A program made the position numbers and the translations under genes. The notes beneath the pieces were generated by a model. The model did not search any database and was not told the DNA's origin. It saw nothing but the letters and a program-made list of their open reading frames with translations. DNA of 48,357 bases from an uncultured Acidobacteriota bacterium (lineage in GTDB: Bacteria; Acidobacteriota; Terriglobia; Bryobacterales; Bryobacteraceae): the NCBI GenBank assembly GCA_902826605.1, contig CADEFM010000006.1:269960-318316 (forward strand), read 5' to 3'. This document shows, one piece after another, positions 16,467 through 25,502 of this stretch (position 1 is its first letter; every line of letters begins with the position of its first letter).

Positions 16467-16480
16467 CGCGTTCGAACGCG
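16467..16480. promoter_or_regulatory. Perfect 14-bp palindrome, possible operator
   Basis: CGCGTTCGAACGCG reads the same on both strands and lies in the 110-bp region between the divergent TPR and lipoprotein genes, 6 bp after a TTGACA hexamer (16456-16461) that could be a -35 box for the rightward gene. A dimeric repressor site is plausible. No regulator gene is adjacent. Confidence 0.35.
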
Positions 16481-16493
16481 ACATTGGTAGTGT

Positions 16494-17096
16494 ATGCGAT
16501 TCCTCTCCGCCGCTCTGGCGGCGCTGCTGCTGACGGCTTGTTCAGATTCCCCAGAACCCTCCGCGAAGAAAAAAGCGCCCGAAGCTCCGGCTGCACCCAT
16601 CACTGGGAGGCAGGCCTTCCAATACGTGTACGGCCCGGCGCGTTTGTGGGCGCCGGATAGCGAGCCCGTCACCATTCGCAGCGCGCACCTTTCCGAAGTG
16701 AAGCCCGAAGCAGGGAAAGCGGCGGCGTGGGAAGTGGTCTTTGTCTCCGCGGCCATGGGGAGAGCGCGCAGCTATACGTGGTCCGCCGTGGAGACCGAGG
16801 GTTGGTACAAGGGAGTCTTCGCCGGTCAACAAGCGGCATGGAATGCCGGACCGCAGCGTCCTTTTTCGGCGGGGGCCATCAAGATCGATACGCCGGAAGC
16901 GCTGGAGGTCGCCACTAAGATCAGCGGCGCATATCTCGGCAAGCCGGGCACGCGCCCGCCGGTCAGTTTCCAGATGCAGGATTCCGGACGCTATCAGATG
17001 CCAGTCTGGCACGTGTTGTGGGGCGGGACGGTTTCGTCGGCCGAGTATTCGGTGATGGTGGATGCGGCCACAGGCAAGGTAGTTGGCAAGAACTGA
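16494..17096 (+). CDS. Putative lipoprotein, PepSY-like
   Basis: The 200-residue product begins with a lipoprotein signal ending in the lipobox LTAC, so Cys16 should be lipidated. A Pro/Lys/Ala linker follows (SAKKKAPEAPAAP), then a globular domain ending with YSVMVDAATGKVVGKN, the kind of strand-turn pattern seen in PepSY domains where the final hairpin carries DAxTGKV. Family assignment is tentative. It is convergent with acs with only 2 bp between the two stop codons, and its promoter region contains a perfect palindrome. Confidence 0.75.
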   Translation: MRFLSAALAALLLTACSDSPEPSAKKKAPEAPAAPITGRQAFQYVYGPARLWAPDSEPVTIRSAHLSEVKPEAGKAAAWEVVFVSAAMGRARSYTWSAVETEGWYKGVFAGQQAAWNAGPQRPFSAGAIKIDTPEALEVATKISGAYLGKPGTRPPVSFQMQDSGRYQMPVWHVLWGGTVSSAEYSVMVDAATGKVVGKN

Positions 17097-17098
17097 AG

Positions 17099-19030
17099 TT
17101 AGTCCTCGTCTTGCTGCGCGGCTAGCTGGGTTACTATACCCAGATCTTCCAGCGTAGTCACATCGCCGGTGATGGTGTGCGTGGTTACGATTTCACGCAG
17201 CAAACGGCGCATGATCTTGCCGCTGCGGGTTTTCGGCAGTGCGTCCGTAAATCGAATCTCCTCGGGCTTCGCGAACGCCCCGATCTCATGCCCCACCCAC
17301 TGGCGCAGATCTTTGCCGAGCTGGTCGTGATCGTGCTCGCCCTTCTTCAGCGTGACGAAGGCGCACACGGCCTGTCCGGTGATCTCATGCGGCTTACCTA
17401 CCACCGCCGCCTCCGCCACAGCCGGATGCTTGACCAGCGCTGATTCCACTTCCATGGTGCTTAACCGATGCCCGCTGACGTTCATTACGTCATCGACGCG
17501 GCCCAGCACCCAGTAATAGCCGTCATGATCGCAGCGTGCGGCGTCGCCAGTGAAATACGCGCCTGGGACTTTGGTCCAATACTGTTCCTTGAATCGCTCA
17601 TCGTCTCCCCAAATGGTGCGCGCCATGGAGGGCCACGGGCGGCGCAGAATCAAGAAGCCTTCGCGATCCGGGCCCACGGGATAGCCGTGGAAATCGACGA
17701 TATCGGGTTCCACGCCGGGCAATGGAAATGTTCCGGAGCCGGGCTTCAGCGGCACCGCGCCGGGCATGGGCGCGATCATCGCCGAACCCGTTTCCGTCTG
17801 CCACCACGTGTCCACGATGGGGCAGCGGCTCTTGCCGATCACACGGTGATACCATTCCCATGCCGTGGGATTGATGGGTTCGCCCACGGAACCAAGCAAA
17901 CGCAGGCTCGACAAATCGTGTTTCTCCGGCCACGATTCGCCCTGCCGGATCAGTGCGCGAATCGCGGTGGGTGAAGTGTACATGATGTTGATGCGATGCT
18001 TCTCCACCAGTCTCCACCAGACGTCATAAGCCGGGTAATCCGGCGTGCCTTCATAGATCACGGTGGTAGCGCCGGCCGAGAGCGGCCCATACACGATATA
18101 GCTGTGGCCGGTGACCCAACCGATGTCCGCCGCACACCAGTACGTGTCCGTGTCTTTCAGATCGAAGATCCACTTCATCGAGGCCGTCACTTGCGTGAGA
18201 TAACCGCCGGTGGTGTGCAGAATGCCTTTCGGCTTGCCGGTGGTGCCCGATGTGTACAGCACGTAGAGAGGATGTTCGCTATCCAGGTGAACTGCCGGAC
18301 AATCCTCGCTGACGCCTTGATCGAGCGCGTGCCACCAGTGGTCGCGGCCATCCTGCATCGTGATTTCCGAACCAGTGCGGCGGTAGACGATGACGCTGCG
18401 CACGCCGGGGCATTCGGCGAGCGCCTCATCCACGGCGGCCTTGAGCTTCACTTCCTTGCCACGGCGCCAGCCGCCATCGGCGGTGATAACGAGTGTGGCT
18501 CCCAGGTCCAATATGCGCGCCTTGAGCGCCTCCGCCGAAAATCCCCCGAAGACAACGCTATGGGTGATGCCGAGCCGAGCGCACGCGAGCATGGCCACCG
18601 GAAACTCCGGGACCATCGGCATGTAAATGATGGCGCGGTCGCCGGCCTTGTAACCCTGGGCCTTCAGAACATTTGCGAAGCGGGAGACCAGGCGGTGCAG
18701 TTCCTGATAGGTGAGAGTCCGCTGATCGCCCGGCTCGCCTTCCCAAATGATGGCGGCCTTGTTTTTGCGATGCGTCGCGATGTGGCGGTCCAGACAGTTG
18801 TAGGATACGTTGGTCTTCGCACCGACGAACCATTTCGCGAAGGGCGGATTCCATTCCAGCACTTTCGACCACGGCTCAAACCAGTGAACCTCGCGCGCGG
18901 CAACGTCGGCCCAGAACCCATCGGTATCCTGCTGGGCGTGGCGGTAGAGTTCCCGGTAACCATCCATGCCCTGCACGTGGGCTTGGCGGACGAATTCGGG
19001 GCTGGGTTCGTAGAGGTGCGGTGTGGTCAT
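17099..19030 (-). CDS. acs: Acetyl-CoA synthetase
   Basis: This 643-residue ANL-superfamily enzyme makes acetyl-CoA from acetate, ATP and CoA through acetyl-AMP. Signatures are in order: the P-loop [18 protein letters not shown], the TETGSAM segment with the acetate-pocket Trp just before it (DTWWQTE), the hinge [13 protein letters not shown], and the C-terminal [11 protein letters not shown] whose Lys is the site switched off by acetylation in known Acs enzymes. Length and N-terminus are normal. It stands alone, convergent with the lipoprotein gene. Confidence 0.97.
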   Translation of the reverse strand: MTTPHLYEPSPEFVRQAHVQGMDGYRELYRHAQQDTDGFWADVAAREVHWFEPWSKVLEWNPPFAKWFVGAKTNVSYNCLDRHIATHRKNKAAIIWEGEPGDQRTLTYQELHRLVSRFANVLKAQGYKAGDRAIIYMPMVPEFPVAMLACARLGITHSVVFGGFSAEALKARILDLGATLVITADGGWRRGKEVKLKAAVDEALAECPGVRSVIVYRRTGSEITMQDGRDHWWHALDQGVSEDCPAVHLDSEHPLYVLYTSGTTGKPKGILHTTGGYLTQVTASMKWIFDLKDTDTYWCAADIGWVTGHSYIVYGPLSAGATTVIYEGTPDYPAYDVWWRLVEKHRINIMYTSPTAIRALIRQGESWPEKHDLSSLRLLGSVGEPINPTAWEWYHRVIGKSRCPIVDTWWQTETGSAMIAPMPGAVPLKPGSGTFPLPGVEPDIVDFHGYPVGPDREGFLILRRPWPSMARTIWGDDERFKEQYWTKVPGAYFTGDAARCDHDGYYWVLGRVDDVMNVSGHRLSTMEVESALVKHPAVAEAAVVGKPHEITGQAVCAFVTLKKGEHDHDQLGKDLRQWVGHEIGAFAKPEEIRFTDALPKTRSGKIMRRLLREIVTTHTITGDVTTLEDLGIVTQLAAQQDED

Positions 19031-19102
19031 CGAAACGATTGTAGCGTGCGGGGGCTGGGCTGGGATTTGTTAAGGCGTTTGAGGAGGAGATCTGAGGGCG
19101 GG

Positions 19103-19855
19103 TTAGCATCTTTTCCAGGGCTCGGTAGCGTCCATCGTATGCCTCGCCTCACGCGCCAACCTAAAGATTTCGGCGTTACTGGTTAAAGCCGCCGTGAATT
19201 CGATTGCAACTACCACCTCATGGAGTTTCAGAAACACGAACTCCACAAATTCTTCTCGCTTCGATGGATGGCCCGACGTCATAAAGCGACCGTTGTGCGG
19301 ATCGTATAGATCCATAGTTGTTTCGTAGGCACCGTGGACATAGGCATCGAAGGCCATGTTGATGAATCGATGGACTACTCGCTGATTCTCGCCATCCACT
19401 CTTGCGTCCTCTGCCAGACGGAGTTCAGCTTTCATCAATTCTTCCCGATTCACGTAACGGGTGCGCTCCGTTGCCGCCAATTGTTCCGGGGTTCTCGCTT
19501 TCGGAGTGAAATACTGGTCAACGAACGTGCGGACAGCCGCCGTCGGCTCTCCACCCCGTCTTATCGCCTCCCCCACAGCCGTAACTTCAGTGCAGAAATC
19601 CGACACCATCCTGAGCAGTGAGGCACACTCTGTCACATAGCCGAGGTCAGCTAGAATCAGCGCCGCTCGAATTCCACTGACAGCACGAATGCATTTGCCG
19701 GTCATCACTGCGTGTGGAATGTGCTCTCGGAACTCAAGCCGAATCCAGTCACCCCCGACGGACACTTCCCGAGGTGGCACTAGCGGTGCCGCGAGCGCAT
19801 TGACCCAGCCATCAAGCTGTTCAATCAGACTGCGAGCAAAAGGCATGACACACAT
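19103..19855 (-). CDS. Orphan cytoplasmic protein, unknown function
   Basis: The product (about 250 residues) is largely alpha-helical, with stretches such as IRAALILADLGYVTECASLLRMV cut by charged loops, and no signal peptide or membrane span. I recognise no family. The start is uncertain: ATG at 19855 is used here, but TTG at 19876 is in frame and ATG at 19846 is also possible; none has a clear ribosome binding site. It lies directly downstream of a decayed VapBC locus on the same strand and has a composition lower in GC than acs, so it may be an acquired gene. Confidence 0.6.
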   Translation of the reverse strand: MCVMPFARSLIEQLDGWVNALAAPLVPPREVSVGGDWIRLEFREHIPHAVMTGKCIRAVSGIRAALILADLGYVTECASLLRMVSDFCTEVTAVGEAIRRGGEPTAAVRTFVDQYFTPKARTPEQLAATERTRYVNREELMKAELRLAEDARVDGENQRVVHRFINMAFDAYVHGAYETTMDLYDPHNGRFMTSGHPSKREEFVEFVFLKLHEVVVAIEFTAALTSNAEIFRLAREARHTMDATEPWKRC

Positions 19856-19872
19856 TGATTCGAGGAGGTTTT

Positions 19873-20088
19873 TCAAAAACTCGGCCTAACCGCATCGGCG
19901 GCAAAGCATCGACCACATAGTCGTCCTTCGCGCGGTCTTGCCCCGACCTGCCTGTACCCTAGTAGTTCCTCTCCCGCCACGCCTCTATCCTTTGCAATCT
20001 GGCGCACCAGGACGATGGGATGGCTTCCCTGATGTGCTAGAACCGTCGTGCCCCGGCCAGCACCAGCCACAAGGTTGAGGTCAGGCAA
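19873..20088 (-). pseudogene. vapC-like PIN toxin remnant, frameshifted
   Basis: After the antitoxin stop, TTG at 20088 begins LPDLN, the usual PIN start carrying the first active-site Asp. One extra base then breaks the frame; in the neighbouring frame the sequence continues as WLVLAGARRF, a stop, then HIREAI, which matches the normal VapC start (PDLNxWLxLA followed by HH and REA segments). Further stops follow and the catalytic C-terminus is not found. The 71-residue open frame here is therefore not a real protein. Confidence 0.65.
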
Positions 20089-20311
20089 AAAGGACGTCGT
20101 AGAGGTTCTCCTGGTCAGGACACTGCGGTCCGGGTTTACCTCGGCCGGGCAATGGAGGACCGGTCAGGACTTTTCCGCGCCGACCTTCGCCAAACCTATG
20201 TTCGATCGCGGGGACGACCAGTGACCGGATGGATGCATTCCCCCGCGCGGCTCGCTGCCGCAGCGCGCGGTAAAGGTTCTCCAGGATATCGATGGTGGTC
20301 CGAACACTCAC
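20081..20311 (-). CDS. VapB-type ribbon-helix-helix antitoxin (orphaned)
   Basis: From GTG at 20311 the product is 76 residues: VRTTIDILENLYRALRQRAA is a ribbon-helix-helix DNA-binding start, then SIRSLVVPAIEHRF, and a toxin-binding tail with GPPLPGRGKPGP and ENLYDVLFA, a pattern typical of VapB antitoxins. Its stop codon lies just inside the start of the toxin remnant, as in functional operons. The toxin partner is broken, so the antitoxin is an orphan. A Leu and a Pro replace commonly conserved residues (DILENL, VVPAIE), hinting that it too is beginning to decay. Confidence 0.75.
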   Translation of the reverse strand: MSVRTTIDILENLYRALRQRAARGNASIRSLVVPAIEHRFGEGRRGKVLTGPPLPGRGKPGPQCPDQENLYDVLFA

Positions 20312-20402
20312 GAGATGATTATGGCATGGCTGTTGAGGACACATTAGCATGCCCCGGCGGCGCAAGAAGGCCCAACAAAGGATGCGGGGCGGCTATAAGC
20401 CG

Positions 20403-21137
20403 CTAGATCCCTGCGTACCACGCAAACCCCGCCTCGTACGCGTTCGAGCCAGTGCCGTCCTTGATGTTATCCACGCGGTTGGTCACCAACATGCGGCTCA
20501 CGTATTTCAGGTTCTTATACCCCAGTTGGCGCTCCACGCGCAGGCGCAAGGGAGCGCCGTAGGCCACGGGGAGCTCGCCGCCGTTCATTCCATACGCCAG
20601 CAGCGTTTGCGGGTGGAGCGCGTCGGCCATATCGATGCTGTCCCACCACCCGTCGACGGTTTCGAAAACAACGTAACGGGCTTCGGGCTGCACGCCCACT
20701 TCCTTGAGCACGCGGGAAAGCTGCACGCCGGTCCACTCGGCGATTGCGGACCAACCTTCTTCACAAGAATGCTGCGTGACCTGGGTGCGTGCGGGGAGGC
20801 TCTTGAAGTAGGCGAGCGAGTAGTCTTCCGGGGTTTCGACCAGTCCAGTGATAGAGAGGCTCCAATCGGCGAATTTTCTGGCACGCTGCTGCTGATAGAG
20901 GGGGTCACCCGGACTCCTTTCGCCGTTGACAGGGAAGTCGGGCGTGATCATATCGCGGCCGAACTCGCGCGCCAGGGGTTGATGCGCCAGCAGCACGCGG
21001 TGCGCGGCGTAGGTCAACGCATCGCTGACACCAAAGATGCCCCGGCTGGAGGGGGGCAGAGACGCTTTGCTAGCGGCCACACCCACGACCCCCGCGGCTG
21101 CGGCGCCGGCAATCCATTGTCTGCGCGAGAGTTTCAT
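20403..21137 (-). CDS. Molybdopterin-dependent oxidoreductase catalytic subunit (MsrP/YedY-like)
   Basis: The 244-residue product carries a twin-arginine signal (LSRRQWIAG) and a sulfite-oxidase-type molybdopterin domain. The molybdenum-ligand cysteine is C125 in QHSCEEGW, followed by WTGVQLSRVL, VVFETVDGW, HPQTLLAYGMNG and APLRLRVERQLGYK, all typical. YedY/MsrP repairs oxidised methionine in periplasmic proteins; related enzymes act on other S- or N-oxides, so the substrate is open. Its start overlaps the end of the cytochrome b gene by 4 bp (ATGA), so that cytochrome is almost certainly the electron donor. A longer frame from 21608 runs antisense to the cytochrome gene and is rejected. Confidence 0.92.
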   Translation of the reverse strand: MKLSRRQWIAGAAAAGVVGVAASKASLPPSSRGIFGVSDALTYAAHRVLLAHQPLAREFGRDMITPDFPVNGERSPGDPLYQQQRARKFADWSLSITGLVETPEDYSLAYFKSLPARTQVTQHSCEEGWSAIAEWTGVQLSRVLKEVGVQPEARYVVFETVDGWWDSIDMADALHPQTLLAYGMNGGELPVAYGAPLRLRVERQLGYKNLKYVSRMLVTNRVDNIKDGTGSNAYEAGFAWYAGI

Positions 21138-21814
21138 TGCTTGCCTCCGGTAATCATCGACATGAGGGTTCTGCGAAAGCCAGCCAGGTAGGTCATGAGA
21201 ACGTGAATTACGACGAACAGGACCAGCGCGTTCGCTACGATGAAATGGATCGTACGGGCCGATTGACGTCCCCCGAACAGCGTGAAGAGTTGCGGGAATG
21301 CCGCCGTGACCGCGGGCGACATGGTGAGGCCGCTTAGAATTACCGCTGGAAGCAACACGAATACTACGCCCGTGTAGGCGGTCTTCTGAAGGATGTTGTA
21401 TCCGCCGGACTCCTCCGATGGATTCTGCAGCCGAACGTGCCGCCCCAGGACTTGGGCGATGTAGGCCCACTGAAGCTGCCTGCGGTTGGGAACGAAGCTG
21501 GACTGGAAATGGCGCGCGTAAATTCCCCACGCCAGATATGCAGTGCCATTCAGCACCGCGATCCATGCCGCCAGGAAGTGCACCTCCCGGCCGTATGCTC
21601 TGACCCACAGATCCTCTAGATTGGCGTCGAATGGAAGTTCAAAGGCAGCGGGCATATCGAAAAACCCGGTCTCGCCCCAGTAAAACCGTGGGTGTGCGAG
21701 CAGTATTCCGATGCCGCTGATGGCAAGCGCGACGAACGTCAGAACGTTCACCCAATGAGTAATCCTCACGGGCCCTTTGTGTATCACTTGAGTAGCGGGC
21801 GCCGGGGCCGTCAT
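21134..21814 (-). CDS. Cytochrome b561/b6-type membrane electron carrier
   Basis: The 226-residue protein has four membrane spans with heme-ligand histidines in the expected places: H20 (RITHWVNVL) in span 1, H79 (REVHFLAAW) in span 2, and H190 and H204 (TIHFIVANAL, VVIHVLMTYL) in span 4, enough for two b hemes. It resembles the cytochrome b subunits of hydrogenase, formate dehydrogenase and thiosulfate reductase rather than the YedZ/MsrQ partner found with E. coli MsrP. It would pass quinol electrons to the overlapping exported molybdoenzyme. Confidence 0.9.
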   Translation of the reverse strand: MTAPAPATQVIHKGPVRITHWVNVLTFVALAISGIGILLAHPRFYWGETGFFDMPAAFELPFDANLEDLWVRAYGREVHFLAAWIAVLNGTAYLAWGIYARHFQSSFVPNRRQLQWAYIAQVLGRHVRLQNPSEESGGYNILQKTAYTGVVFVLLPAVILSGLTMSPAVTAAFPQLFTLFGGRQSARTIHFIVANALVLFVVIHVLMTYLAGFRRTLMSMITGGKQ

Positions 21815-21970
21815 TGCGTGGAATTATATCAGGCGGCGGCCCTCAAGTCGTGGTGGTTCGGGGCGGATCTTGGGTCGAGAGGCTTGGGCGGCTTTGTTTG
21901 GCGTAACGTTTATGCAAACACCGCTATCTAAATGTCGTCATTAAGTTGGGAGCAGCACAGGAGGATCTTT

Positions 21971-22852
21971 ATGCCATATATTACAGTCGGTAAGGAAAAC
22001 TCCGGCCATATCGAGCTTTACTACGAAGACCAAGGCTCGGGTAAACCGGTGATTTTGATTCACGGTTATCCGCTAAGCGGGGCTTCCTGGGAGAAACAGA
22101 CTGCCGCACTTTTGACGGCGGGTCACCGCGTCATCACCTATGACCGGCGGGGATTCGGCAGGTCCAGCAAGCCTAGCAGCGGCTACAACTACGACACTTT
22201 CGCGGAAGACCTGCATAAAGTTATCGCGCACCTCGAGCTGCGAGACTTCGCACTAGCCGGTTTCTCCATGGGTGGCGGCGAAGTGGCGCGTTACATCGGC
22301 ATGTATGGATCGAGAGGCGTGAAGAAGGCCGTCTTCATTGGGGCCGTGCCGCCCTTCCTTCTGAAAACGCAGGGCAATCCGGAGGGCGTCGACGCGAGCG
22401 TCTTCGAAGGGATACAGAAGGCCGTTTCCGCCGATCGTTACGCGTTTTTCACGGAATTTTTCAAGAATTTCTATAATACGGACCTGCTGCTGGGAAAGCG
22501 CGTCAGCGAAAGCGCGATTCAGGCCAGCTGGAACGTGGCAGCCAGCGCATCGGCGACGGCGAGTGTGGCTTGCGTACCCACCTGGCATGAAGATTTTCGC
22601 AGCGATCTCAGCCGGATCGATGTTCCAACGCTGGTGATTCACGGCGATGCGGACCGGATTGTACCGATCAGCGCGTCGGGAATGCGCACCGCCCAATTGG
22701 TGAAGGGAGCGCGCCTGGTTGTGGTGAAGGACGGACCGCATTGCATCACCTGGACGCATGCCGATGAGGTAAACCGGGCATTGGAAAGCTTCCTTGCCGA
22801 GGAAGGAACGGCGCATGCCGTGCGTCCAGCGACGACCGGCAACCGCACCTAG
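21971..22852 (+). CDS. Alpha/beta hydrolase (chloroperoxidase-like)
   Basis: From the ATG at 21971, which follows a strong AGGAGG site (21958-21964), the product is 293 residues. The nucleophile elbow is G97-F-S99-M-G101-G, the oxyanion region is LIHGYPLSGASW, the acid lies in VIHGDADRIVP and the base is the His of DGPHCITWTHADEV. This is the set-up of cofactor-free haloperoxidase/esterase enzymes such as non-heme chloroperoxidases and related esterases. The substrate is unknown. It shares the 4-bp sequence CTAG with the stop of the convergent membrane gene. Confidence 0.9.
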   Translation: MPYITVGKENSGHIELYYEDQGSGKPVILIHGYPLSGASWEKQTAALLTAGHRVITYDRRGFGRSSKPSSGYNYDTFAEDLHKVIAHLELRDFALAGFSMGGGEVARYIGMYGSRGVKKAVFIGAVPPFLLKTQGNPEGVDASVFEGIQKAVSADRYAFFTEFFKNFYNTDLLLGKRVSESAIQASWNVAASASATASVACVPTWHEDFRSDLSRIDVPTLVIHGDADRIVPISASGMRTAQLVKGARLVVVKDGPHCITWTHADEVNRALESFLAEEGTAHAVRPATTGNRT

Positions 22853-24582
22853 CGTCGGATGAGACTTAGTGCGAACTCCGCGAGCGACTTCTGCCTTCGC
22901 TCCGGCGGCACGATTTTCGCGATGCCTGGGTAAGGCTTCATGGAATTGCCGGAGAGCTCGTAAACGCGGAGGCGGCCGCGGACAAACGCAGGTTGTTGTT
23001 GCCCGAGGTATTGCACTGCCGCGCCATCCTCCGGAAACACAACCCAACGAATACCGTAATCCGATAGGAAGGCTTCCGCTTCCACAGTAGTCATGTTCGC
23101 GGAGTAGAACTTCGCTGCCTGCGCGGACTGACGATGATAGTCGAAGCTCAAATGTTCGTGTGAAGCGAAGCTGTGCATGGGCGCGCGCACCAGCATCATC
23201 GATAGCGGCTCGGGCGCTAAGGCCAAGTCCTCAACACGGCCGCGATGGCGCAGTTCATCCAGCACGGCAATTTCATCGTGGGAGGCGATGGTGTGCAACA
23301 GTGCGCCATCCACGGACTTGGCGTCCCTAAAGATTTGCTGGTACATGCCCGCATAGGCTGCGGTCACCATGCACAATATGCCAGCCAGACCGATCGACAA
23401 GCCGCGTCGATGCTGCTTGAATATCGCCTGAAATTTCGAATGCGATGACAGTTGAACTACTGTGATCCCCGTGATGATGGCGAACCCGTCCATTAGATGC
23501 GGCGGAAATGGGGCGCCCGGCGTCAGGCTGATTCCGAGAGTGAGGATCCACCAAAGGGGCGCCAGCCAGCCGGCGCGTTCCTTCGGGCGTGCGCCCATAA
23601 GAAGCAGATAGGGGACTGCGAGAAGCGGCACTCCATAGGCCATGATTACGCCGCCGAGCGATGCATCGAAGCGAAAAGTCTGCGACAACTCGCGAAACCA
23701 TGGATGCAGCATCGAGAGCACTACATAGGGAGACAGACCCAGGGCCGCTCCCAGAGCGGGCAGCGCCGCTTCGAACCAGCGGACACGGCCGAGAATCAAC
23801 AGAGCAGCAGCGGCCGACGGCACGATGACAAAAACCTCAAAAGGATGCATTGCGGCTGAAACCAATGCAGTCAGCGATAGCAGCCATGTGTATTTCATTT
23901 GGCCTGTACGCAGGCGCATGGCTGTTAGCCCGAGTGCAAGCAGGACAGTAGCTGTTCCGAACGTCAACGTGGGGCTATTGGAGAGCCCGGAGCGCACGAC
24001 TCCGTCCGCGCTCATATACCCGAGTTCGACAGTTCCGAGCAGAAACAGTGGAAATGTCGAGGGCGCCAACCAGCGGACCATGCTCAGCGCGAACATCGTG
24101 AGCGGCAAGGCACAGAGGGTCACAACGACGGCCGCCACGCGTTGCGCGCGCGTTGGGAATAGCACACGCAGTACCCAAACCAATGCGCACCCCGCGGCCA
24201 ACAGCATCATGAATTGCATCGCGTGGAGAGTCGCCAACGGAGTTAAACCCAGCCATCCGCCGATCCGTCCAGAGGCGAGAAACATGGGATTCAGCATCGC
24301 AGGATCGGTGTGCCAGGGCGCGTGCAGATTGGGGAAGAGTAAGTGTGTGCGTGCGAGCGTGAGGAACGCCAGGTACTGATTAGAGTCCCAATTCTGGGGG
24401 TACAACAACGGTTCGAAACCTTTGGGAGCGCCGATGCAACCGGCCCATACGCCTAAATTGTGGAGTAAGAACAGAAGAGTGCCGAGCGCAAACCCCGGTA
24501 CGACGATCGCTTTTTGCGTGGATGTGGAATTCGTGTGAAGCGTTATAGTGCGCTGGTTTAGCGCTTGTGCATGAGTGGCCAT
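22849..24582 (-). CDS. Large polytopic membrane protein, possible GT-C glycosyltransferase
   Basis: The 577-residue product has about eleven membrane spans and a soluble C-terminal domain of about 150 residues ending QKSLAEFALSLIRR. The first large extracytoplasmic loop contains NWDSNQYLAFL, where the Asp could play the part of the catalytic acid found in the first loop of GT-C enzymes. GT-C proteins transfer sugars from polyprenyl-phosphate carriers, and the preceding gene is a GT2 enzyme of the type that makes such carriers, 17 bp upstream on the same strand. The family itself is not one I recognise; the GT-C role is inferred from topology and context. Confidence 0.65.
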   Translation of the reverse strand: MATHAQALNQRTITLHTNSTSTQKAIVVPGFALGTLLFLLHNLGVWAGCIGAPKGFEPLLYPQNWDSNQYLAFLTLARTHLLFPNLHAPWHTDPAMLNPMFLASGRIGGWLGLTPLATLHAMQFMMLLAAGCALVWVLRVLFPTRAQRVAAVVVTLCALPLTMFALSMVRWLAPSTFPLFLLGTVELGYMSADGVVRSGLSNSPTLTFGTATVLLALGLTAMRLRTGQMKYTWLLSLTALVSAAMHPFEVFVIVPSAAAALLILGRVRWFEAALPALGAALGLSPYVVLSMLHPWFRELSQTFRFDASLGGVIMAYGVPLLAVPYLLLMGARPKERAGWLAPLWWILTLGISLTPGAPFPPHLMDGFAIITGITVVQLSSHSKFQAIFKQHRRGLSIGLAGILCMVTAAYAGMYQQIFRDAKSVDGALLHTIASHDEIAVLDELRHRGRVEDLALAPEPLSMMLVRAPMHSFASHEHLSFDYHRQSAQAAKFYSANMTTVEAEAFLSDYGIRWVVFPEDGAAVQYLGQQQPAFVRGRLRVYELSGNSMKPYPGIAKIVPPERRQKSLAEFALSLIRR

Positions 24583-24599
24583 ACGCTAACGCGCCACAA

Positions 24600-25361
24600 T
24601 CAGACAGTGAAGTATCTCCGCCGCAGACTCTCAAATTGCCGTTGCCGCAGCACCCGCGAATAATGCAGCAAGTACCGCGCGAGAACCACGAGTATGGAGA
24701 GGCCATACCGGCAGCTTGCGATCAGTGAACACGATGACGCCTGAGGGAAGTAGCGGGTGGGAACGGGGACTTCCGCGAAGCGCACCCCTATGTCCACCAT
24801 CTGCGCCACCATTTCCTGATCGAACACGAAGTTGTCGGAATTCATGGCGAAGTTCGCGGCTTCCAGAACGTCGCGGCTGTAGGCGCGATATCCAGTGTGA
24901 AATTCGGCCAAGTCCAGTCCAAATGTCACATTTTCGAGTTTGGTCAGGAAGCGATTGGCGATATATTTCCACCAGGGCATGCCTTGATGGACCACGTTCC
25001 CGGCCAGCAGGCGAGAACCGAAAACAACGTCGGCGAGTCCATCCTCAATGGGTTTGACGATCTGAGGGAGGAGTGTAGGATCGTACTGATAGTCGGGGTG
25101 CACCATCACGACGATGTCGGCTCCGGCTCGCAGTGCTTCCCGATAGCACGTCTTTTGGTTTGCACCGTAGCCGTAATTCCGGTTGTGGACGAATACTTCC
25201 AGCTTCAGTTCGCGGGCAACGCGTATGGTCTCGTCTGAACTGCCATCGTCCACCAAAATGACGTGATCGACCACATCATGCGGAAGGTCGGCATACGTCA
25301 TCCGCAGCGTATGTTCGGCATTGTAAGCGGGCATCACCACGATCACCTTGGACTTAGACAC
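24600..25361 (-). CDS. Family 2 glycosyltransferase (dolichol/polyprenol-phosphate type)
   Basis: The 253-residue enzyme has the GT2 start VIVVMPAYNAEHTL, the nucleotide-binding DDGSSDET, and VMVHPDYQYDP in the DxD position, followed by ADVVFGSRLL and an acceptor-site segment LAEFHTGYRAYSRDVL. These fit the group that transfers a sugar from a nucleotide sugar to polyprenyl phosphate. The GTG at 25361 sits behind GAGGAGAG; the GTG at 25376 is also in frame. It forms a likely operon with the GT-C-like membrane protein downstream. A single-domain form without membrane helices is normal for this subgroup. Confidence 0.9.
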   Translation of the reverse strand: MSKSKVIVVMPAYNAEHTLRMTYADLPHDVVDHVILVDDGSSDETIRVARELKLEVFVHNRNYGYGANQKTCYREALRAGADIVVMVHPDYQYDPTLLPQIVKPIEDGLADVVFGSRLLAGNVVHQGMPWWKYIANRFLTKLENVTFGLDLAEFHTGYRAYSRDVLEAANFAMNSDNFVFDQEMVAQMVDIGVRFAEVPVPTRYFPQASSCSLIASCRYGLSILVVLARYLLHYSRVLRQRQFESLRRRYFTV

Positions 25362-25502
25362 GGGGACTCTCCTCACCTTATTAAGATCGGCCCGTACGCA
25401 GCGAGTAGGAATCAGTATTTCACCCGAGGGCGCTCTTCAGTTCACCTGACCGATTGGTCTTAGTCGTGCATGGATCGGAGTAGAGAACAGGGACGCAACC
25501 TT

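Noticed and set aside
17996..19186. 396-residue plus-strand frame
   Set aside because: It is antisense to acs, whose motifs are unmistakable.
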